Of a stretch of DNA of 64,000 nt, positions 41,592 to 52,620 are shown piece after piece (within the stretch, counting starts at the first letter, position 1; every line of letters starts with the position of its first letter). Made by a program: the position numbers and the translations under genes. The DNA comes from Trifolium pratense. Its lineage: Eukaryota; Streptophyta; Magnoliopsida; Fabales; Fabaceae. The notes under the pieces are model-generated. The model had not been told where the DNA came from. It saw nothing but the letters and a program-made list of their open reading frames with translations, and did not search any database. The stretch spans positions 39,548,338 through 39,612,337 of the forward strand of contig NC_060059.1 of NCBI RefSeq assembly GCF_020283565.1, in the 5' to 3' direction.

Positions 41592-43014
41592 CATGTGAAG
41601 GTTATGGGTTTACTATTGGAGACGAGTGGAGCACTCCTTGGGAAGGAGTGGTGCTTACTTGTCCACACTAGAGTCACATATTTAAAAAGAAAGAATCTTT
41701 TAATTGGCATTCAGCCAATAGAATGAGAAGAGAGAGCCACGCTGCCAAAAACGTTGCTTTCAAAATATCCCACATCACATGTGCATGGCATTCTTGTGTC
41801 CTATGACTCAATCAACGATCAACACAAGTTACAACCACTACGTGACACTCACTCAGATTAAATTAACCCTTGGATTAAAATTGGACGGTTCAAACTTAAA
41901 ATAGTTTAAATAAATAAATAAAAAATTGTAATTTCTTTTATCTAAACTGTCGATTCTAAATGGTGTTCTCTAGTTTATTCATCACATAAAAAGTGTTTTA
42001 TATAGAGTTACAAGTCATATGGTCAATACAAGTGAGCACACACATGCTAACGCGACGCCAAGCCTAACAAGGTCTAACACACAAGCACGAACATATGCGC
42101 GCCACGCCTAACACAAACACACCTAACATAAACATAATTAAGAAAATTTTGTAATTTTTTAATTAAAAAATAACTTGTAATTTGAGATATAGGTAATATC
42201 ATTTGTATAAGTTCTCTTGTAAATTAGCTTATTAAATTATTAAAGTAAATTCTAAATAAAAATAGTATAATTTATCTTTTCGGATCTCAAAAAAAAAATC
42301 TTTTCGAATCTCAAATTATATTTTCCTAATGTGTAATAATGAGAGGGAATTATTTCTTAAATTAGCTTATCATCAAATTCGTTGAAATATCGAAAAAAAA
42401 TCATGATATATTATAAAAGAAGTAAATTACACGTCTTATTCCATATGATATAAGTTATTTTTCAGTTTTATTTTGATTTTGAAAAGTTTTCATTCTATTT
42501 TAGTGACAAATGTTAAATACTTTTGTCTTTTACGTAAGTTTTATTCGAGTTCGTTAAATATCATCTACATAACATTATATTTTGATGATTAAGCGTCTAA
42601 TTGAGTAAGAAGATAAAATAAACATAAACATAAAAAATACTCGACGTGCATAAACGAAAAAAGATACAACAAATAACTAAAATATTTAACATTTATAATT
42701 TAACATAAAGAAAAGAAACATAATAATTGTTAAAGGATATGCATTTGTAACTTATGAATCAAAATGAGAAAGAAAAATATCCTTTCAACCAGGTAAAACT
42801 TTTCTTTTGACAAAGACTAATAAAACTTAAATGGACTAATAAAAATATCATTAAATGGATTTCAATTATCTCAAAAGCTATCATTAAAATTAAATGGATT
42901 TCAGTTACCCAAAAAAAGACCAATAAAACTTCATCTTAATTGACCAATAAACTTTTTTTAAACTTTAATATCATTAAACTTTTTTTTTTTACGAAAACAA
43001 AGACCAATAAAACT

Positions 43015-43600
43015 TTTTTTTTTTTGACTAAATAAAAGATATTCATTCATTCAAATTGATAAGAGTACATCGATGCAATACAAATCAAAATCGCTAAAAA
43101 CAAAAAGGATGAATCTGCGAACAAACTCACAGCATCCGTGTTAATAGCATCAAACGGCATATTGTAAAAGCCTACATAATTGACTATATTGAAGTTTCCG
43201 GAACATTCATGTCGCCGGATCTGTAGCGTTGATGGTACAAAAGTCATTGATTGGATCTGCACTTGATCAACCTTAATCTTCAAACCTGAAACAAATGAAC
43301 ACCGCACAAAGACGGGACAACAATACTCCGCACTAAGACGGGACAACAATACTCCGCACTAAGACGGGACAACAATACTGAAAATCAAAACAAAGGATAA
43401 AATCGCAAAGATGAAAACAAAACTATAAGACTTAAACTATGTGAAAATCACTTATTTGTATTAAAAAGCAAGAAGAAAAAAATGTAAAGCGGTGATTTTA
43501 GGCCAAAAATTGACCTAAAACCACCCCTCTATGGGTGAGAGAAGAAGAAGAAAATCAAAAAGAGTTTTAGGGCCGGCGGTGGTTGTTATCCAAGACCAAT
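43015..43600 (-). repeat. Retroelement 3'-end-like region, non-coding
   Basis: A T run followed by GACTAAATAAAAGATATTCATTC (minus strand: GAATGAATATCTTTTATTTAGTC then A run) is the usual 3' end of Medicago-type LINE elements as I remember them. It continues through GCATCAAACGGCATATTG and CCACCCCTCTATGGGTGAGAG without an intact frame. Class is tentative. Confidence 0.4.
43303..43379. repeat. Minisatellite, 26-bp unit, three copies
   Basis: GCACTAAGACGGGACAACAA with ATACTCC repeated three times; the first unit has CACAAAG in place of CACTAAG. Confidence 0.9.
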
Positions 43601-43885
43601 AAAACTTAAAAATAACTTAATTGACCAAATATATAATTTAAGTCAAATAGAATTCAAAATGTAAAATCAACTTAAAAAGTAAAAAATCAAATGAGACCTA
43701 ATTTACCTTAATTGACATGTCCTTACTTATCTAGTCATACAATCATCATCATCACTACATCTATCTACTACTACTTACTACAATCCTCATTTCCCTCTAC
43801 AAAAAGACCTAAAAAATCACCAAACACTTCACAACACACACACACTTTATTTTTTCTATCTTCTTTTCTTTGTAACCTACAAACA

Positions 43886-45244
43886 ATGGCACAAACTGAA
43901 CCGTTACCAAAACCAACCTACATTTCGTTACAACAACTTCAAAAACACAACAAACGTGGCGACGCATGGATCTCCATCGACGGCAAGATCTACGACGTTT
44001 CCAAATGGTCCAACCACCATCCCGGCGGCGAACTTCCTCTCTTAAACCTCGCCGGCCAAGATGTCACTGACGCATTCCTAGCTTTTCATCCACCCACTGC
44101 TTACAAACATCTTGACAATTTTTTCACCGGCCATTATCTCCGTGACTACGCTGTCTCCGAGGTTTCCCGTGATTACCGGAGTCTTTTCTCTGAACTCACT
44201 AAAATGGGTTTGTTTGAAGATAAAGGACATGGTGTTTTGTTCTTACTTTCGTTAATCTCTGTTATGTTCTGTTTCAGTGTTTATGGTGTTCTGTTTTCCG
44301 ACAGTAAAGTTGTTCATGTTCTTTGTGGTGGGTTAATGGGTTTTTTATGGATTCAAAGTGGTTGGATTGGTCATGATTCTGGTCATTATACGGTTATGAA
44401 GGACAAAAAATGGAACCGTTTTGTTCAGATTCTTTCTGGTAATGTTCTTGCTGGTATAAGCATTGAATGGTGGAAATGGAATCATAATGCTCATCATATT
44501 GCTTGTAATAGTCTTGATTTTGATCCTGATCTTCAACATTTACCTTTTTTCGTCGTGTCTTCGAAGTTTTTTACTTCACTCACTTCTTGTTTTTATGGTA
44601 GAAAAATGAATTTTGATTCATTTGCTAGGTTTTTAGTTAGTTATCAACATTGGAGTTATTATCCTGTTATGTGTTTTGCTAGGTTGAATTTGTTTGCTCA
44701 ATCTTTTTTCTTGTTGTTGTCTAATAGAAAAGTGCCTAATAGAAAAATGGAACTTTTAGGGTTACTTTTGTTTTGGACTTGGTACCCTTTGTTGGTTTCT
44801 TGTTTACCTAATTGGGGTGAAAGGGTTTTGTTTGTGATTGCTAGTTTTTCTGTTACTGGTATTCAACATGTTCAATTCACTTTGAATCATTTTTCGGCTA
44901 GTGTTTATGTCGGTCCACCGACGGCTCATGATTGGTTTGAGAAACAAGCTAGTGGGACTCTTGATGTTAAGTGTTCTTCTTGGATGGATTGGTTTCATGG
45001 TGGTTTGCAGTTTCAGGTTGAACATCATTTGTTTCCGCGGCTTCCGAGGTGTAATTTGAGGAAGATATCGCCTTTGGTTAAGGATCTGTGCAAAAAACAT
45101 AATCTTCCTTATACTTGTGTGTCTTTCTGGAAGGCTAATGTGCTTACGATTCAGACGTTGAGGAATGCTGCTTTGCAGGCTCGGGATCTTACTAAACCGG
45201 TTCCGAGAAATTTAGTTTGGGAAGCTGTTAATACTCATGGTTAA
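43886..45244 (+). CDS. SLD1: Sphingolipid delta-8 long-chain-base desaturase (cytochrome b5 fusion)
   Basis: Intronless, 452 residues from ATG at 43886 (MAQTEPLPKP); the frame is open further upstream but that part is leader sequence. The N-terminal cytochrome b5 domain (about residues 10-85) has the haem motif HPGG at 45-48. The desaturase domain carries three histidine boxes: HDSGH (163-167), HNAHH (200-204) and QVEHH (377-381). The Gln at the start of the third box is the hallmark of front-end desaturases. Four hydrophobic segments place it in the ER membrane. In plants this family introduces the delta-8 double bond into sphingoid long-chain bases of ceramides. Fully intact; length fits the family. 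The symbol follows Arabidopsis SLD usage; other front-end desaturase specificity cannot be excluded by sequence alone. Confidence 0.9.
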   Translation: MAQTEPLPKPTYISLQQLQKHNKRGDAWISIDGKIYDVSKWSNHHPGGELPLLNLAGQDVTDAFLAFHPPTAYKHLDNFFTGHYLRDYAVSEVSRDYRSLFSELTKMGLFEDKGHGVLFLLSLISVMFCFSVYGVLFSDSKVVHVLCGGLMGFLWIQSGWIGHDSGHYTVMKDKKWNRFVQILSGNVLAGISIEWWKWNHNAHHIACNSLDFDPDLQHLPFFVVSSKFFTSLTSCFYGRKMNFDSFARFLVSYQHWSYYPVMCFARLNLFAQSFFLLLSNRKVPNRKMELLGLLLFWTWYPLLVSCLPNWGERVLFVIASFSVTGIQHVQFTLNHFSASVYVGPPTAHDWFEKQASGTLDVKCSSWMDWFHGGLQFQVEHHLFPRLPRCNLRKISPLVKDLCKKHNLPYTCVSFWKANVLTIQTLRNAALQARDLTKPVPRNLVWEAVNTHG

Positions 45245-45769
45245 AACAACGAGTTTGTTCGAGTGAAGCTTCGTAAGATTTTGCTGTCATTGACAATTTG
45301 GTGAAAGAATAACTGATTTGCAAATTGCTTAGAGGCTTAGATTCGATCACTAGTTGTCTTAGCTGCGTGATATTGTTTCAAGAGATAGGTAAGAAACAAA
45401 CTATTGATACCGGTTCTTCTGAGGTTTTATAGATTTTTGTATTTTATTTTTGCTCATCTTCATGATTGAGTAATGGATGTAAGTGCAATGTTTAGTTTAT
45501 GTCTGTTTGATTTCCTTATGCGGCAATGTGTATTTCTACTACATAACGATTTGTGTTATGCCTTGGAATTCATTGTCGTTTGGAGCAAAAGAATGTACTA
45601 TATATGTTAAATTCGAGTTCTCCGAAATGAATTACTTTTTGCAATTTTCTGGCTCCTCTCAGTTTGGTTGAATTTTTAGTGATTGATACAAACAAATTAA
45701 TTTGAATTATGCTGCTTTGTATGTTGAAGATTCTAACTGTTCTTTTCAATTTCTTATGCTACTTCACCA

Positions 45770-45905
45770 CAAGGATGTGTTGAATAAAGTGCTGTCAAAT
45801 ACCGGCCATGGCGAATATTTGGCGGATATTGGTCGCGGGTTTTTGGCTTACCTCCATGGCCAATTTTGTGGCGCCATCTTGCCATTGACAACATTGGTTG
45901 AAAGA
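45770..45905. repeat. Short dispersed repeat with CCATGGC motifs
   Basis: ACCGGCCATGGCGAATATTTGGCGG and CTTACCTCCATGGCCAATTTTGTGGCGCCAT are locally GC-rich and partly palindromic. Probably a MITE fragment. The remaining 45245-48560 holds the desaturase 3' flank and AT-rich DNA with no gene I can support. Confidence 0.3.
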
Positions 45906-48569
45906 TCTAAGAATTGAAACTTCTATGATAAAGGAAGCAATTATTATTATTTTTTTTTTATTGAAATCTACTAAATAAATTTCACATGTTTCCTACACAG
46001 CATAAGCTGTCTCGTGAACTAAAGTGAAATGGGTTTGTTTCACTTAAAAGGGTGGAAACTTGAAACAGGTTAGGTTATTACTTGTTATAGCATAAGCTTC
46101 CTCATTTTTCAATGTTTTTTACCTAATCACCTTTTGGTGATCTATAATGGATATGCTATCAACAGCTTTGGACATTCACATCATGATGATGTAGGTTCAC
46201 AAATAATGACATGTCCCTAACTAGTAGTAACTATCTATAGTCAGAATTGACAAACCAAATAATTGAACTCAAGTAGTTAATAAACTTCGCCAAACACACA
46301 TCTAAAAAACATGGTGGGGTTGCTCTAACTCGCGATGACAGTTGCCCACCATTCAAACAAACACACTTAACCTGAAAGGAAGCTTCACTTTTTAACTTAC
46401 ATTGTTGATTTCTGTTCATTCTGCATTGTTATGGTCCCAACCCAAGTGTTGTTATGGGCTGTAGAAAACAAGAAACCATACAATATTTAGCCAATAATGT
46501 ATCCTTTGTCAGATTTATATATGGTTAATTCCAAAACAACTGATGTACCAATTTGTCACCATGTAAGTTATTTTCTTGGTTGATGTTCCTTAGCCTCAAT
46601 CTTCTTCATATCTTGTGCTGATGATGTGGACATATACAATACAAGTGTTTTATTTGTATCCATGTTTTATAGAGCAACTAGGATTTGTGACTTCTTGTTA
46701 AAAAGGTTAGGTAATTGGACACAGATTGATACATTATGCATTTTATTTACATTCTGTTGGTTAGATAATTGTATCAGTAGTAGTTTTTCGGATTTGGATT
46801 TGTTGTAGTCAACAATCTTCGCATTCACTAGTTAGTACATTTGTGATCATCTGATCGAGATTAGACAGTTCAAATTTCAACATCAATATATGCATTGAAG
46901 TCAATACCTCCAATCTCGACCCAACATCCACAAACCTGTTGACTGCGTGAATGTGTGGAACTGTTGATTGCTACAAATCCAAATCCTGTAGTTTTTCTAT
47001 TGCTTAGGAATAGGATCTTTGCTCTTTTGAGAGCAGACCATGCATTAATCTGGTTGTGACAATAACACCCTTTTGGATAGGAAGCTAAACATCATCTAGG
47101 GTGGAAATTTGTGACAATAACACCCTTTCTCTAACGTGCCACAAATATCTCATGATCTTTTTGGTGCATGTGGATGACCAAGTTGAGATGGGGTCCCTAC
47201 TTTTCCAATAAAATGTGCATTTTGTTCCTGAAAAGTTAGATCATAGACATGAAAATGAAATTTAAACTACAAATTATCCTAATTAAGTATAAAACAATCT
47301 TTCAACGACTAAAGCACACATACCCATTTAAGTCTTGGTGACAAACAATATATATTTTTTTATAATTTCAACTTTCGAGTGCAGCTATGCAATTTTGGAA
47401 AGATATGAAAAATCACCTTTTGATTTGGAGTGACTCTATTATTAAATTATTATTACTCTTGGAAAAACTTGAAGGGCACTCATGAAAATACTAATATCTA
47501 GTGGTGAACATAAACAATAGAAAACACAAGGTATAAAAGCATCAAAACTCTTGGCTAAACTATATCAAATTATGAAGTAGATCTGGTCATCTGGATGTAT
47601 GATGTATCCTATAACTCTTCGCAGGTTCCCGCAGTTAGATGTCGTAGGCGATCTCACTCGTTGATTTGAAATTAATCAATTCATATTACATATAAAAATT
47701 AATTTTAAATGATATTGATCATTAATTTAAAATCGGTCGGTTCAAATTTGTTACTACATGACACAAATAAATGAGGGAATCCAAATTCCTCATTTCATAA
47801 TCCTACCACAATATATGAATGCTTACAAAAAGAAAAGACAGTCAGATACAATTTTCAAACATGTCATATCTTTACCATAAAAGATGATCTAATTCCTATT
47901 CATTCCCACATCAAACAAATATTCTTATATTAATTGTCATGCTTACAATAATAATAAAGTATTAATTACTTTGCAACCAAAAAAAAAGAAATATTTATTA
48001 CCTTTTTTCATAAAAATTAGCACGCTCGATGATTTTCTTAAGAAGTGTCGGTAAAGAGAACTTGGAAAAAGAAAAATAGACTAAATAGTAGATACAAAAA
48101 CTTTCAATGACTTGTGTTGGAGAAACTATATTCTGTTTATGGACAACTTAGTTCCAAGATTCACATTAGCAATGATCAAATACGTAGGAAAACAACTTAA
48201 TTAAGAATTCTGGCTTGTCTTTTTTCCTAGTATCATCCTCAACATGCTTATTGGTGTGACTCTAATATACAGCTAAATTTGTCAGTTCTACAAGTTATGA
48301 TGGAACAGAATGCCATCACCTTTGTGGACCATCTAAAATCACTCATAAAATCATTGAATGTTGTTTCCATTCATCGTTGATTTTACTGCAACATATCTGG
48401 TATTCGAGAGAAATTGTACATAACATCAACACCTTTGTCAATCTCAGTTCTTGTCTTCAAAGTTGATCTTTAAGATCTCCTAATCTGTCAACAAGCCAAT
48501 AACTATGATGAGAGTTCAAAGCTCTTCCAAGGAAACATCAATTAGAAAACGAAAAAACACAAGAATATA

Positions 48570-48682
48570 TTAAGTGCTTATATGTAAGCGCGTATCATAT
48601 AAGTGTTTATGTAAAAGCTATTTCTATAACAAAAGATGAAATGAAGTCCAACTGCTTTCATATGTATAAGTTGTTTTCATAA
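48570..48682. mobile_element. AT-rich MITE-like fragment (AAGTGTTTATGTA family)
   Basis: TATAAGTGTTTATGTAAAAGC, TATTTCTATAACAAAA and TATAAGTTGTTTTCATAAG are shared with 50530-50620. It abuts the direct repeat starting at 48686. Confidence 0.5.
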
Positions 48683-48685
48683 GTT

Positions 48686-49033
48686 ATCGGTGATTGAGCG
48701 TTCAAATTGTGTTGCGGTAGTTACAGAGAATCCAATTTTTAAAAGATATGTCACGTCTCATACAAAGTTAAGGTCAAAGAGAACCATCGATCTATTTATT
48801 TACGATAACAATTACAAAAATTCGAAGTTTGTTTGATAGTTAGATAGCTTGATAGCTTGGTTAGCCTTTTAGAGTCGACAAAGCTTTCTCATTATATCGA
48901 AGATGTGTGGAGTTATTGTGATGTTCATGGAAAGTTAGCCTATTTACTAACATTGTCAATATTTCTCTTCTCCGTTGAAAAAAAAGGGAAGGTTTTGGAA
49001 AATCTTTGGGAGAGCTATGCTTCCTCAAAAATC
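48686..49033 (+). repeat. 348-bp direct repeat, copy 1 (downstream of ceramidase gene)
   Basis: Nearly identical to 51856-52203, from ATCGG..GATTGAGCGTTCAAA to CTTCCTCAAAAATC, with only scattered single-base differences. It carries a short open frame (LLESTKLSHYIEDVWSYCDV) that I do not recognise. Confidence 0.9.
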
Positions 49034-49233
49034 ACAAACTGTCTCAGACGTACTTATGCTAAACAAACATACTATAATTTGGCGACAACTTCTGAAAAAA
49101 CTAATAGAGTGACATTTCAAATTTTTGAAGGACTAATTTTGTGGATGTTTGAATTTGGAAAACCGACTTGAGGGTTTGCTCACAAAAAAAAATGTAGAAA
49201 CAGAATAACCAGGACAATTTATTAAACCAAATT

Positions 49234-51518
49234 TCACATGAAACTGAAAAGTCCATCAAGTATTACCATCATCAAATACCTTTTGAATTTGCGTTCCCTG
49301 CAGATGAGCATAACACTAAGTAAAAATGGGATAAGCGCTAAGCACACGTGTTCCAAAGAGTGCCCGCTGATAACGTAGTTATTTGCGCGGTAGAGTTTCT
49401 TATCAGAAACAGCTTCAAGTTTTGCTAGCAGATAAATACCTGTGCCAAAAAAGTTAGGCTCCAAACCATAAAAACATAGTTAAATAAATGTTACGAATGT
49501 GTGAGGCTTACATACCTATCGATGAAAACCAATATGTCGAGTGAGTATAATTGGAGGGATACATATACGCTACTGCAGCAATAGCTAAAGGAAGAATTAA
49601 CTGGAACATCAAGCAGAGTCGAATATCATCATAAATTCTGCAACCAACTAGCAGATCATAATTCAGCATAAAACTTTAGTTGCATGTTCAGCATCTCAAA
49701 GTATAACATTGAAAAGAGAGAATAAGCAAAAGAACTAACCTTTCATAAACTATACAAGTAAAGGCTGCAAAAAGGAGGGCACACATACAACCCAACCCAA
49801 TCCGCTGGCCAATTCTCTCAACAACCAAACTAGAGAAAAGTGAGGAATATGCCACCATCATCTGCCGTTAGTAAAATCAATGAGCTCCTTAATAAAGGGG
49901 AAGAAGACAAAGAAACGAAACTAAGTACCAATCTTGATTTAAAACTAGCAAAAGAAGTGTTTTGTTTTGTTTAGCAAGCTAGTTTTAACAGAAAACAGAT
50001 AAAATACCTTCCACTTTAATATCTTCTCTTTAAAAGTGCTTACTTCTGTCATTGGTGGCGGAGCTAGAAAATTTACAAAGTCTGGGCAAAATCTCAGTTT
50101 TGCACTGAAAATCTCAATTTTGAACAAAAAATTCTCAGATTTGCCCTAAACTAACCCCTAGAATACCAATTTTTTTACCAGAGCCTGGACAAGTGCCCGG
50201 GCTGGCCGGGCGGTGGATCCGCCACTGTCTGTCATTAAATAAACAAATGGAGCAATTGGGAGGGTGATTTAAAGAGCTTATTTGGCTTTATCTAATGACA
50301 TTAGAACTTGTGTGAGACTTTGGAATAACTAAGAGCATATGATATGTTTATAAGTTGTGTTCAGCTTATTTCCATAAGCTCCCATCATAAGTTATACAGA
50401 TAATATGCATAGTTTCCCCCTCATCACACCTTCAAATATAGAAATAGTTTATTATATGATAAGCACTTCTTGAATAAGTGTTTAGTTAAGGTCTTTCTGT
50501 TTGCATAAACAACTTAATTAAGTTCTTATATAATTATAAGTGTTTATGTACAAGTTATTTCTATAACAAAATATAAAATAAAGTTTATTGTCTTCATAAG
50601 CTATCCTGGAGAGCTTATGAAAATAAGCTGAAAACAGCTAATGAAAATGTCATAAGTTGTTTATGTAAGCAGCCTCATGGAAATCGATCATGGAAAAGAA
50701 AAACAACACAAGAATCACAAAATTACTAAAAACATATAGAGATGTAATTGTAATGCTAACCAACCGGCAAAGTGTCCCATAAGACCCTATTGTTATCAGG
50801 CTTCATATGGTAATAAACAGAACCAAAAGCCACCCCTAAAATTCCAGCATAGAATAGTATCCAAGTCGATATCTCTGCTTGAGAACTAACAACAACAACA
50901 ATCAATTCCAAAACATCATATTAGAATCTAATCACACTGAACTCTATTAGAATAATGATAAGTAACTAACTATGAAGCACATACACTCTTTGGATTAGGT
51001 GTGTCCTGGTGTCTGACACTAACACCAGTGACCCTTATAATTACATCAAATTGTGTCATTTTTTCAAATTATTGTCGGTGTTATGTGTCAGTGTGTTGTG
51101 TCTGTGCTTCATGGGTAACTAACCTTATAGTAAAAAACCCTCCTTCAAGAGCAAGAATCAATCCAAGAACACCCACAACTAAAAATGGAAAATTTGTGAT
51201 CACATTCAATGTGTTAGGGACTCCTGCACAAAACCCAGAAACCAAAATCATCAAAACTAACTAAACCCAAAAGAAAAATGAAATCTTTTTCATTAAACAA
51301 AAAAAAAAAGTGAAATTTTTACCAAGAAGATTGCGCATGTCAGCAAATTGGTGGTAATTGGGAGAGCGTGGAATTTTGGGAGAAAAGAGAAAGAAAGAGA
51401 TAGAACATAGAAATGCAAATCCGAAAAGACGATGAATTGTTATCTTGAATCTTCTGAGTTGTTGTTGTTTTTTGTTTGCAATTGAAACCAAACTCCAACT
51501 CAAACTCATCATTGTCAT
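49234..51518 (-). CDS. Alkaline (phyto)ceramidase-like membrane protein
   Basis: Six exons (51323-51518, 51124-51223, 50765-50885, 49740-49861, 49516-49637, 49234-49439) give 288 residues. The start is the ATG at 51518 (MTMMSLSW). About seven hydrophobic segments are visible. The metal-site pattern of the alkaline ceramidase/CREST family is present: Ser and His in FGSVYYH, Asp in LWDTLPM, and the paired His of GHSLEH near the C-terminus. Such enzymes hydrolyse ceramides to a sphingoid base and fatty acid in ER/Golgi membranes; some plant members are only annotated by similarity. MITEs occupy introns 2 and 3, one abutting a splice donor. It lies 4 kb from a sphingolipid desaturase gene. Confidence 0.82.
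50045..50236. mobile_element. MULE-type MITE with 9-bp target duplication
   Basis: TCTGTCATT at 50045-50053 and 50228-50236 flanks a 174-bp element that begins GGTGGCGGAGCT and ends GGATCCGCCACTG, an inverted terminus. A 9-bp duplication is typical of Mutator-like elements. It lies in intron 3 of the ceramidase-like gene. Confidence 0.8.
50268..50682. mobile_element. AT-rich MITE-like repeat (AGCTTATTTCCATAAGC family)
   Basis: Internal inverted blocks include CAGCTTATTTCCATAAGCTC and GAGCTTATGAAAATAAGCTG. AAGTGTTTATGTACAAG and ATAAGTTGTTTATGTAAGC fill the rest. Similar to 12118-12332 and 48570-48682. It lies in intron 3 of the ceramidase-like gene. Confidence 0.55.
50962..51123. mobile_element. 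MITE (GTGTCTGACA family) with 9-bp target duplication at a splice donor
   Basis: GTAACTAAC at 50962-50970 and 51115-51123 flanks a 144-bp element with inverted ends TATGAAGCACA and TGTGCTTCATGG. On the gene strand the right-hand duplication is GTTAGTTAC, which is the 5' splice donor of exon 2. This copy defines the ends of the family also seen at 2437-2588 and 20350-20548. Confidence 0.8.
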
Positions 51519-51855
51519 CACTTTCTCTTTCGTTTCTTTTTTCTGTGTTTTTCTCAGTGTTGTTTGTGTTTTTGGTTGTTCCTTAAAAAATACACACTCC
51601 GTTTTCAGTACATGGTTTCGGTTTTGTTTGTTGGTATCTGGTTGGTACTAATTATATGCAGAAAATGACAACCTCGTACATCCACGCGCATCAAAATCAA
51701 AATTAGAAACACTTATTTCTCCTTTCTTTCTAAACCAGAACACTTGTTGAAATAAAAGATTTAGATTTGGGGAGACACGATATAAGTGAATCTTGACCGT
51801 TGATTTGATATCACACGTTAGATTATAACGTCAATTTAAATCTTAAATGATTTAA

Positions 51856-52620
51856 ATCGGATGATTGAGCGTTCAAATTATGTTGCGGTAGTTATAGAGA
51901 ATCCAATTTTTAAAGGACACGCCACGTCTCATGCAAAGTTAAGGTTAAAGAGAACCATCGATCTATTTGTTTACAACAACAATTACAAAAATTCGAAGTT
52001 TGTTTGATAGTTAGATAGCTTGATAGCTTGGTTAGCCTTTTAGAGTCGACAAAGCTTTTTCATTATATCGAAGATGTGTGGAGTTATTGTGATGTTCATG
52101 GAAAGTTAGCCTATTTACTAACATTGTCAATATTTCTCTTCTTCGTTGAAAAAAAGGGAAGGTTTTGGAAAATCTTTGGGAGAGCTATGCTTCCTCAAAA
52201 ATCTTTGTATTCTCGTGACAACATTTATTTTAGAGCATTCCGACGAGATATAATATTGTTAAAAGGGTGTGTTGGGGAGTGTAGTGGATCCAAGTTGTTT
52301 GTGGTGTTTGGAGTTTAGAAAAAGGAAGATAATTTGTTTACCACATGTAAGCTTGCGTTGAAGGTTTGATATTGTATTTATAGTTGGATTGGTTTGGTTA
52401 TTGTTATGGACTTATGGCAATTGAGATTGTTATGACTAATCGAAAGGGATCCGCCTTTTACTCCAAGAAGAATAGTGGTTTGGCCTCTACCAAGAGGGAA
52501 GAGGGTGAGCTCGGAATCCAAATATATTTTTATGTACTTTTTCTTTCAAATGTAATTTTTTGAATTTGTTTTATGTTGTAAATAATATTCATTCAATAAA
52601 ATCATTTGTATTGAAATATT
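51856..52620 (+). repeat. Copy 2 of the 348-bp direct repeat, within a longer possible retroelement tail
   Basis: 51856-52203 matches 48686-49033. Beyond that the sequence is unique to this copy and ends in TTCATTCAATAAAATCATTTG, resembling a transcript 3' end with a polyadenylation signal. Copy 2 is therefore probably the more complete unit of an unclassified non-LTR or processed element. The rest of 52621-54972 is AT-rich with no gene I can support. Confidence 0.6.
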
